Positions 10,937 to 19,400 of a stretch of 64,000 bases of DNA are shown here, piece after piece (within the stretch, counting starts at the first letter, position 1; the number at the start of each line of letters is the position of its first letter). This DNA comes from Stigmatella ashevillena (GTDB taxonomy: Bacteria; Myxococcota; Myxococcia; Myxococcales; Myxococcaceae). Location: NCBI RefSeq assembly GCF_028368975.1, contig NZ_JAQNDM010000002.1, forward strand, positions 868,001-932,000. The letters run 5' to 3'. A program made the position numbers and the translations under genes. A model generated the notes under the pieces. That model saw nothing but the letters and a program-made list of their open reading frames with translations, made no database searches and was not told where the DNA came from.

Positions 10937-13900
10937 GACTGTGAATCACCGCCGGTCTTGGAGCCGGAAGAAGGTTTGAGCTGGGACAGCTTGATGCGAT
11001 GTGAATCTCTTGAAATCCGTTTGATCTCGCTGCGGGGCGCGGCCGCGGCCTGATCGGGGCGGGACAGGGCTCGGGCCAGGGTGGCCACCGTGCGCGACTC
11101 GAAGAGGGTCCGGATGGGCAGCGTCACCCCGAAGGTCTCCTGCACACGCGCCACCAGCCGCGTGGCCAAGAGCGAGTGGCCGCCGGCCTCGAAGAAGTCG
11201 TCGTGGATGCCGATACGCCCACGCCCCAGCAACTCCTCCCACAGCTTCGCCAGCTTCTGCTCCGTCTCGTCCCTCGGTGCCTCGTAGTTGCTGCCAGCCC
11301 CCGCTGCCTGCCCCGACACCTGCGCCAGCAGCGCCTTCCGGTCCACCTTCCCGTTTCCCGTCAGCGGCAGCTTCTCCACCGCTACCAACAGGCTCGGCAC
11401 CATGTACTCCGGCAGCCTCTTCTCCAGGTACTCCCTCACCTCCCCTACTTCTACCTTCTTTCCTCCGGCCCACACCACGAACCCCACCAGCCTCTTTCCC
11501 TCCGCCCCCTCCCCCTGCACCACCACCGCCGCTCCCTTCACCTCCTCGTGGCTCTCCAGCGCCGCCTCTACCTCTCCTATCTCTATCCGGAACCCCCTCA
11601 CCTTCACCTGCGTGTCCGCTCTGCCCACGAACTCCAGGCTCCCGTCTCCCCTCCACCTCGCCAAGTCTCCCGTCCGGTACAGCCTCTGGCCCGGCTGCTT
11701 CCCGTGCGGGTTCGGCACGAACTTCTCCGCCGTCAGCTCCGGCCTCCCCACGTACCCTCGCGCCAGTCCGTCCCCTCCCGTGTACAGCTCCCCCACCACC
11801 CCCTCTGGCACCGGCTGCATCTCCTCGTCCAGCACGTACACGTCCGTGCCATCCAGAGGCACGCCCAGTGGAACCCTGGAGCGAGCGTCATACCCGGGCT
11901 GAAGCGTGTGGCACGTGGTGATGACCGCGTTCTCCGTGGGCCCGTAGGCATTGATGAGCCGCGTCTGGGGAAGCGTGTCGAGCAACCGCTTCGCCTGCAC
12001 GGGCGGCATGGCATCCCCGCCCGCCAGCAGGTGCTTGAGCGGACGCAACCCTTCCAACTGGTGATCCACCAGTTGCTGGAAGAGGGCCGCGGTCGCCAGC
12101 ACCGTGTTGACGCCCTGCTCGGCGATGAGCCGCGTCACGTCCGCGAGCGAGGGCAGCCCTGGAGGGCTCACCACCAACCGCGCTCCGTTGAGCAGCGCGC
12201 CCCAGACCTCGAAGGTCGAGGCGTCGAACATCATCGTGTTCCAATGCAGGAAGACGTCCTCCGGTGAGAAGGCCGCGTAGTTGCTCTCGCGCACCAGACG
12301 CACCACGCCCTGGTGCGTGACGGCCACGCCCTTGGGCCGCCCCGTCGAGCCGGACGTGTACATCACGTACGCCACCGCCTGGGCGTTCACCTCCCCAGGC
12401 GTCCAGGCACCTTCCTCCGGGGGTGCTCCCTCTTCCAGCACCACCACGCTCCGTCCTTCGCCCGCCGCCAACCCCTTCCATTCGGCCTGCGTCACCACCA
12501 CCCGCGTGCCCGAGTCCTTCAGCATGTACTCCAGCCGCTCTCCCGGCAGCTTCGGATCCAACGCCAGATAGGTGCATCCGGCCTTCACCACCCCCACCAT
12601 CGCCTCCACCAGCTCCACCGACCGCTCCATCAACAGCCCCACCACCTGCTCCGGCCCCACGCCCGCCGCCTTCAACCGGCGCGCCACCTGCTCCGCCCGG
12701 CGGTTCAGCTCCGCGTAGGTCTGCTTCCTGCCGCTCCCCGTCACCGCCACCGCTTGCGGCGCCCGGGCCACCACCTGTTCGAACACCTGCCCGATGCTCG
12801 CCTCGCCCGGATACTTTCCTGGCTCGCCGAGGCCGCGCTTCAGCAGCTTCAGCCGCTCTTCGTTGCTCACCAGGGCCAGCTTGCCCACCCGCTCCCCGGG
12901 CTGGGCCACCACCTGCGCCAACACCCCCATCAACTGCCGGACCATCTCCTCCATCTTCGAGCCGGCGTACAACTCCGTGCTGTACTCGAGCGCGCCCGAG
13001 AGGCCCTCGCCCACCTCCGCCATCCGCAGGCTCAGCTCGAACGGAGCGGTCCGCGTCACGATCGGGAAGGCACTCAGACGCAGCCCGCCGAGATCCGCCT
13101 CGGCGCCTTCATCTCCCAGCACGAAGCCCGCGATCGAGGCCTCCGTGCGCGAGTGGGGCTTCTCCAGCACGAACATCGCTTGGACGAGCGGCGAGCGGCT
13201 CGCGTCCCGGTGCGCCTTCAGCTCCTTCACGAGCTGATCGAAGGGCACGTCCGGATGCTCCAGGGCTCCCAACACCGTGTGGCGAAGCTGGCCCAGAAAC
13301 TCGCGGAAGGTGGGCGCGCCCGAGAGATCCGCGCGCAGCACCAGCGGGTTGACGAAGTAGCCCACCACGGAGCCAAATCGCGCCAGGGATCGGCCCGCCA
13401 CCGGGCTGCCCACCAGCACCTCGCGTTGCCCGCTCAACCGGGACAGCAGCACCTGGAACGCGGCGAGCAGGACCGTGAAGAGCGTCGTGCCCTCCTCCCG
13501 CGCCAGCGCCTTCAGCGCGGACGTGAGCTTCGGGTCCAAGAGGAAGCGGTGAGCCGCCCCAGCCGGGCCCACCACGGCGGGACGGGTGCCCTCCATCGGC
13601 AACGAGAGCACCGGAAGCTCTCCCGCGAGCCGCTCGCGCCAATAGGCCCGCTGACGCTCCCCTTCCGCGCCCGCCAGAAACGCCTCTTGCCAGAGGACAT
13701 GGTCTGCGTAGCTCGCCGACACCACCGGCAGCTCCAGCGCGCGCTGCTCCCGGGCCGCAGGATAGAGCTGGCGCAGTTCGGACAGCAACACCACCAGGGA
13801 CCACAGGTCCGCGGCGATGTGGTGCACCGCGAGCAGCAGCACGCTCTCCCCCGCCGTGCGCGTGTACAGCCGTACCCGGAAGATCGGTCCACGGCCGAGA

Positions 13901-16290
13901 TCAAACGGCCGGTGCGCCTCGTCCGCGACGAGCGTCTTCAGCGCCTCCTCGGTCAGCCCCTGCGCCTCGATGCGCTCGAAGTCCACCGGCCCATCCAGCA
14001 CCTGCGCCGCAGGCATGCCGTCGCGCGCCGGGTAGATGGTTCTCAGCACCGGGTGGCGCCGGGAGAGCGCTTCGAAGGCGGCGCGCAGCGCCTCGGCATC
14101 CACGGTGGAGCGGATGCGCACCGCGCTGAAGAGGTTGTAGGCGGCGCTCTCGGGGTTCACCTGGTGCAAGAACCAGAGCGACTCTTGGCCATGGGACACC
14201 GTGCGAAGGCCTGCCTCGGGCGCGGGGGCCGAAGGCGCGGGGACTGGGGGGGTGGCCGCGAGCCGCTCGGCGAGCTGGCGCGGCGAGATGTCCTCGAGCA
14301 GCGCCTGCAAGGACAGCCGAATGCCCAGCCCTCGCTCCAGCGCGTGGGCCACGTCCAAGGCCATGAGCGAATCGAGCCCCAGCTCATGCACGGGACGATC
14401 GGGATCCAAGAAGGCCCCCGGGGTTCCGAGCGCCCGGGACAACAAGGTCTGAAGGTGCGCGGTCAGCAGCGCGGTGCGCTCGGCCCCCGTGGCGGCGAGC
14501 ACCTGCTCCGCTTCGACCTCGGCCGCCGCTTGCTGGGAGGAGCCCGGGAGGATCTGGCTGCGGCCCAGCTCTTCCAGCGAGCCGTCCAGGAACCCCTGGC
14601 GCGACGCGTGGCGCTGGATCTTCCCGCTCGTCGTCTTGGGAATGCGGCCGGGCTTCAGCAGCACCGCGACATGCACGTGCAGTTCATGGGCCTCCTGCAC
14701 CGCCCGGCGGATGGCGGCGCCCACCTCTTCCAGGTTGGGCTCCTTGCGCGAGTCCACCTCCTGCACCACCACCAACCGCTCTTCGCCCTCCACCTCCACC
14801 GAGAAGGCCGCGCAGCACCCGGGGCGCAGCGCCGGATGGCTGCGCTCCACCGTGTATTCGATGTCCTGGGGGTAGTGGTTGCGGCCACGGATGATGAGCA
14901 GGTCCTTCAACCGCGCGGAGATGAACAGCTCGGTCCCCTGGAAGAAACCCAAGTCCCCCGTGCGCAGGTAGGGGCCACTCCCATCGGTCAACCGGGCCTG
15001 GAATTGACGCTCCGTCTCCGCGGTCTTGCCCCAGTAACCCTCCGCCACGCTCCCGCCCGCGACCCAGACCTCTCCGACCCGGCCCGGCGCACAGCGGGTG
15101 CGGTGCTCGGGATCCACGATGAGCACGTCCAGCCCCTCGCGCACCTTGCCGCAGCTCACCAGGTCCCGGCCCCCTTCTCTCCGGGGCTCCACCTGTCCGC
15201 GCTCCAGCGCCTTGGCGTCGAAGCCCGCGAGCAAGGGCGGCTGGCCCGGCTGGCTTCCCGAGACCAGCAGCGTTGCCTCCGCCAGCCCGTAGCAGGGGTA
15301 GAAGGCCTCGCGCCGGAAGCCCGTCCCCGCGAAGGCCTCGCAGAAGCGGTCCAGCGTCTCCGGACGGATGGGCTCCGCGCCGCTGAACGCCACCTTCCAA
15401 GTGCTGAGGTCCAGCTCGGCGCGCTCCTCGGGCGTCGTCTTGCGCACGCACAGATCGAACGCGAAGTTGGGTCCGCCGCTCACCGTCCCGCCGTGGCGCG
15501 AGATGGCCTGCAACCAGCGCAGCGGGCGGGACAGGAAGTCCAGCGGGGACATCATCACCGCCGGGAAGCCCCGGTAGAGCGGCTGCAGCAGGCCACCGAT
15601 CAGCCCCATGTCATGGTACGGCGGCAGCCAGATGACGCCCTTCGACGCTTCCGAAGTCTCGAAGGCGCGGGCGATCAGCTCCAGGTTGTGGAGCAGGTTC
15701 CCGTGGTTCAGCCGCACCCCCTTGGGCGTCCCCGTCGAGCCGGAGGTGTATTGCAGGAACGCCAGCCCTTCGGAGCCGATCCCCAGGTCCCGCCACGCGT
15801 CCGGATCCGGGTGCTCCAGCTCATCCGTGGCCAGCCAGTGCATGGCGCGCATGTCCGGCGCGAGCTCGAACACGGACTCGGCCATGGAGGCGATGAAGGA
15901 GGTGGTGAGGACATACCGGGCGCCGGCGTCCGCGGCGATGGCCTGAAGGCGCGGCAGGCTGCGGCCCAGGCGTGTGGGGTCCGGGGGATAGGCCGGCACG
16001 GCGACCACTCCCGCGTAGAGACACCCGAAGAATGCGCTGATGTAGTCCGCGCCTGGCGCGAACAAGAGCACCGCCCGCTCACCCTGTGCGCCCAGTGCTT
16101 GAAGACGGCTGGCAATCGCACGCGCCCGCCGATCGAACTCCCCAAAGGTGATGCGCTGCTCGTCCCAACCTCCCTCTTCCAGAAAGAGGTAGAGCGTCTG
16201 ATCAGGAGTCCGCTCGGCACGGGCTCGGACGAGATCCACCAATGAGGTGACGCGGAACGGCAAGGTCGGGACAATTCGAGCGGAGGTCAT
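10933..16290 (-). CDS. NRPS1: FAAL-ACP-C-A-PCP lipo-initiation synthetase
   Basis: A protein of about 1785 residues. Residues ~15-580 form a fatty acyl-AMP ligase (LQYTSGSTGTPKG near 185, DMGLIGG, FISARLKDLLIIRGRNHYP); an ACP follows (GLDSLMAL near 642). Then come a starter-type C domain (HHIAADLWS near 825), an A domain (YTSGSTGRPKG near 1313, GKVDRKAL near 1648) and a PCP ([10 protein letters not shown] near 1703). FAALs load free fatty acids as acyl-adenylates onto an ACP, so this enzyme should start the chain by acylating residue 1. The A pocket reads DAFLLGAVIK by hand; I can only predict a hydrophobic substrate. I chose the ATG at 16290 next to the FAAL core; GTG 16377 or ATG 16368 would add 26-29 residues. 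The C-terminus is basic (RSEIKRISRDSHRIK) and may dock onto NRPS2. Confidence 0.96.
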   Translation of the reverse strand: MTSARIVPTLPFRVTSLVDLVRARAERTPDQTLYLFLEEGGWDEQRITFGEFDRRARAIASRLQALGAQGERAVLLFAPGADYISAFFGCLYAGVVAVPAYPPDPTRLGRSLPRLQAIAADAGARYVLTTSFIASMAESVFELAPDMRAMHWLATDELEHPDPDAWRDLGIGSEGLAFLQYTSGSTGTPKGVRLNHGNLLHNLELIARAFETSEASKGVIWLPPYHDMGLIGGLLQPLYRGFPAVMMSPLDFLSRPLRWLQAISRHGGTVSGGPNFAFDLCVRKTTPEERAELDLSTWKVAFSGAEPIRPETLDRFCEAFAGTGFRREAFYPCYGLAEATLLVSGSQPGQPPLLAGFDAKALERGQVEPRREGGRDLVSCGKVREGLDVLIVDPEHRTRCAPGRVGEVWVAGGSVAEGYWGKTAETERQFQARLTDGSGPYLRTGDLGFFQGTELFISARLKDLLIIRGRNHYPQDIEYTVERSHPALRPGCCAAFSVEVEGEERLVVVQEVDSRKEPNLEEVGAAIRRAVQEAHELHVHVAVLLKPGRIPKTTSGKIQRHASRQGFLDGSLEELGRSQILPGSSQQAAAEVEAEQVLAATGAERTALLTAHLQTLLSRALGTPGAFLDPDRPVHELGLDSLMALDVAHALERGLGIRLSLQALLEDISPRQLAERLAATPPVPAPSAPAPEAGLRTVSHGQESLWFLHQVNPESAAYNLFSAVRIRSTVDAEALRAAFEALSRRHPVLRTIYPARDGMPAAQVLDGPVDFERIEAQGLTEEALKTLVADEAHRPFDLGRGPIFRVRLYTRTAGESVLLLAVHHIAADLWSLVVLLSELRQLYPAAREQRALELPVVSASYADHVLWQEAFLAGAEGERQRAYWRERLAGELPVLSLPMEGTRPAVVGPAGAAHRFLLDPKLTSALKALAREEGTTLFTVLLAAFQVLLSRLSGQREVLVGSPVAGRSLARFGSVVGYFVNPLVLRADLSGAPTFREFLGQLRHTVLGALEHPDVPFDQLVKELKAHRDASRSPLVQAMFVLEKPHSRTEASIAGFVLGDEGAEADLGGLRLSAFPIVTRTAPFELSLRMAEVGEGLSGALEYSTELYAGSKMEEMVRQLMGVLAQVVAQPGERVGKLALVSNEERLKLLKRGLGEPGKYPGEASIGQVFEQVVARAPQAVAVTGSGRKQTYAELNRRAEQVARRLKAAGVGPEQVVGLLMERSVELVEAMVGVVKAGCTYLALDPKLPGERLEYMLKDSGTRVVVTQAEWKGLAAGEGRSVVVLEEGAPPEEGAWTPGEVNAQAVAYVMYTSGSTGRPKGVAVTHQGVVRLVRESNYAAFSPEDVFLHWNTMMFDASTFEVWGALLNGARLVVSPPGLPSLADVTRLIAEQGVNTVLATAALFQQLVDHQLEGLRPLKHLLAGGDAMPPVQAKRLLDTLPQTRLINAYGPTENAVITTCHTLQPGYDARSRVPLGVPLDGTDVYVLDEEMQPVPEGVVGELYTGGDGLARGYVGRPELTAEKFVPNPHGKQPGQRLYRTGDLARWRGDGSLEFVGRADTQVKVRGFRIEIGEVEAALESHEEVKGAAVVVQGEGAEGKRLVGFVVWAGGKKVEVGEVREYLEKRLPEYMVPSLLVAVEKLPLTGNGKVDRKALLAQVSGQAAGAGSNYEAPRDETEQKLAKLWEELLGRGRIGIHDDFFEAGGHSLLATRLVARVQETFGVTLPIRTLFESRTVATLARALSRPDQAAAAPRSEIKRISRDSHRIKLSQLKPSSGSKTGGDSQS
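11245..11847 (-). repeat. A-domain C-terminal repeat, copy in NRPS1 module 1
   Basis: Partner of 7925-8527. The pocket-forming A4-A5 core just upstream differs strongly between the two modules, while both flanks match closely. This pattern is expected from exchange or conversion of an A subdomain. Confidence 0.9.
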
Positions 16291-16382
16291 GTCAGCGATC
16301 ACGGCGGGCCACGCCACCCTTCCCGAGCAGCGCTCCCCCAGAGACTCCGGAGAGCCAGAGAGGCCCATCCAATACACCGCTT

Positions 16383-16410
16383 ATACTAGATTTCAGGGGA
16401 GATTCGACAA
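16383..16410 (-). promoter_or_regulatory. Candidate promoter for NRPS1-NRPS2
   Basis: Read on the minus strand, a TTGTCG hexamer (16410-16405) precedes TAGTAT (16388-16383) with a 16-bp gap, resembling a housekeeping -35/-10 pair. Transcription would begin near 16376. The 16291-16466 interval is also the divergent control region for NRPS3. On the plus strand TATACT sits at 16382-16387, but I see no good -35 at the right distance. Myxobacterial promoters match consensus poorly, so this is tentative. Confidence 0.35.
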
Positions 16411-16466
16411 GTCCGTGATTTAGGGTTGACCTGAGCTGGGTGAAACACCGAGGATGCCGACCCAAA

Positions 16467-19400
16467 ATGAGTCCGTCCAAGGCCGGGGGCGATGCGCAGC
16501 GGTTCGGCAGTTCAACACGCAGCGAGGCTGAGTCTATCGCCCCTGAGGCGGCCCCCCCCCCTGCTTCGCCCCCCAAGAAGAAGAAGCGAAAGAAGAGCTT
16601 TCCCCTCTCGTTCGGTCAACAGCGCCTGTGGGTGCTGGACCAACTGGAGCCTGGCAGCCCGCTGTACAACGTGCCCGGCGCGCTGCGCCTGAGCGGTCAG
16701 CTCAACGTGGGCGCGCTGGAGCGCAGCCTCGCGGAGATCGTCGCCCGGCATGAGGCGCTGCGCACCACCTTCGAGCAGGAAGAAGGGCTGCCGGTGCAGC
16801 GCATCGGCGAAGCAGGGGCCATCCCGCTGGAGGTGGTGGACCTGAGCCCCTTAGAGTCCTCCGCCCGCTCGGCGGAACTCCAGCGCCTGGGCAGCGAGGA
16901 GGCACGCAAACCGTTCGATCTCAGCCGGGGGCCCCTCCTTCGGGCGAGGCTGCTGAAGCTGGAGCCAACAGAGCACGTGTTGCTGCTCACCATGCACCAC
17001 ATCGTCTCGGATGCGTGGTCGGTGGGCGTCTGCTTCCGCGAGTTGGGCGTGCTGTACTCGGCCTTCAGCGTGGGGCAGCCCTCGCCGCTGACGCCCCTTG
17101 CGGTGCAGTACGTGGATTACACCCTGTGGCAGCGGCAGTGGTTGCAGGGCGAGGTGCTCGACAAGCAGTTGGCGTACTGGAAGGCACAGCTCGCCAGCGT
17201 GGAGCCCCTGGATCTGAAGACGGACCGGCCACGCGGGCCCATGCAGGGCGCACGCGGGGCGCTGCACCGGTTCTCGCTCTCCCGGGAGCTGATGGAGGGA
17301 CTGAAGGCGCTGAGCCGCAAGCAGGGCACGACGCTGTTCATGACGCTGCTGGCCGGCTTCAACGCGCTGCTGGCCCGCTACACCCGGCAGCAGGACATCG
17401 TCGTCGGCACCTCGGTGGCGAACCGCGGGCGGGCGGAGATCGAAGGCCTCATCGGGTTCTTCATCAATACGCTGGCGCTGCGCACGCAGGTGGATGGCAA
17501 TCCCCGGTTCACGGAGCTGCTGGAGCGGGTGCGCAAGGTGACGCTGGAGGCGTACACACACCAGGAAACGCCGTTCGATCGGGTGGTGGAGGCGGTGCAA
17601 CCCGAGCGGGATTTGACGCGCACGCCCCTCTTCCAGGTTTTCTTCGAGCTTCAGAACGCCCCTGTTCCCAAGGTCGAACTGCCGGGGCTCCAGCTCAGCC
17701 TCGCGGACCTGGAGACGGGCACCGCGAAGTTCGATCTCGCTGTGGGGATGAGCGAGACCCCGGACGGCTTGCAGGCCACCGTCGAGTACAACACGGAGCT
17801 GTATGAGCGGAAGACGGTGGAGCGACTGATGTCGCACTACCAGGTGCTGCTGAAGGGAGCAGTGGAGCAGCCCGAAGCCCGGTTGTGGCAACTGCCGGTG
17901 GTGGGAGAAGCAGAGCGACAGACGGTGGTGGAGAAGTGGAACCAGACGGGCCGAGAGGAAGGGCCCGAGCTGTTCTGCGAGCTGTTCGAGCAGCAGGTGG
18001 AGAAGACGCCGGAAGCAGTGGCGGTGGTGTGCGGGGAGCAGGCGCTGAGCTACCGGGAGCTGAACGCGCAGGCCAACCGAGTGGCGCACGCGCTGAAGGC
18101 ACAGGGAGCGGGGTTGGAGAAGGTGGTGGGGGTGGTGCAGGAGCGAGGTGTGGGCTACCTGGTGAGCCTGCTGGGAGTGCTGAAGGCGGACGCGGTGTAC
18201 CTGCCGTTGGACCCAGCGCTGCCCGCCTCGAGGCTCGCGGGCTTGGTGAAGCAGAGCGGCTGCCAGTGGGTGCTGTGCGAAGCGAAGACGCAAGCGCTGG
18301 CGCAGGAGATTGCCCAGGGCAATCCGGTGGTAGCCCGAGAAGGCCTGTTGAGCGAGACCGCCGGGGAGCACAACCCGAAGCACGAGGTGGGGCCGAAGAG
18401 CCTGGCGTACGTGCTGTACACCTCTGGGTCCACGGGAGTGCCGAAGGGGGCGATGATTGAACACCGAGGAATGAAGAACCACCTGTTGGCCAAGGTGAGG
18501 GACTTGGCCATGGGGACTGGGGAAGTGGTGGCCCAGGTGGCGGTGCAGAGCTTCGACGTGTCGGTGTGGCAGTTCCTGTCAGCGCTGCTGAGCGGGGGCA
18601 GGACGGCGGTGTTCCCAGACGAGAGCGCATGGGAGCCGCAGAAGCTGCTCAAGGAGATGGGCAGGCAGGGGGTGACGCTGCTGGAGACAGTGCCAGCGCA
18701 CATGAAGCTCATCCTGGAGGAGTTGGAGGCACGGCCGGGCGAGTACGACGTGTCAGCGCTCAGGTGGTTCTTCCTGAACGGAGAGGCGCTGCCAGCGGAG
18801 TTGTGCCAGCGCTGGTTCAAGGGCTACCCGCACATCCCGATGGTGAACGCGTACGGGCCGACGGAGTGCTCGGACGACGTGACGCACTACAAGATGATGA
18901 AGGCGCCGGAGCAGGCACAGGGGTGGATGCCCATCCACGGAACGCTGCCGAATCTCCAGTTGTACGTGGTGGACGAGTGGTTGCAGCCGGTGCCGCTGGG
19001 AGTGCCTGGAGAGCTGTGCGTGGGCGGAGTGGGCGTAGGCCGGGGCTACCTGGGAGACGCGGTGAAGACGGCGGGCAGCTACGTGCCCAACCCGTTCGCC
19101 ACTCAGCCCGGAGAGCGGCTGTACCGCACAGGCGACTTGGTGAGGTACCTGGAGGACGGCACCATCGAGTTCCTGGGGCGCAACGACCACCAAGTGAAGA
19201 TCCGAGGCATCCGGATCGAGCTGGGAGAGATTGAGGCGGCGCTGAGGAAACACCCGCAGGTGGGAATGTGCGTGGTGGTGGCGAGAACAGAAGGCAACCA
19301 GGGCAAGAAGCTGGTGGCCTACGCATCGCCGAAGGAAGCGGGAGCCAAGCCGACGGGGAAGGAGCTCGCGGAGTACCTGAAGGAGCAACTGACGGCGGCA

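Noticed and set aside
12313-16245. A 1310-codon open frame on the plus strand opposite NRPS1
   Set aside because: It is composed of Arg, His, Gln and Leu runs without a recognisable domain and mirrors the third-position bias of the NRPS1 gene. Such antisense frames are common in GC-rich genes.
16560-16600. PPKKKKRKK near the NRPS3 N-terminus as a nuclear localisation signal
   Set aside because: It looks like one, but a 2400-residue bacterial NRPS has no reason to enter a nucleus. Pairing with the acidic NRPS2 tail is the simpler explanation.
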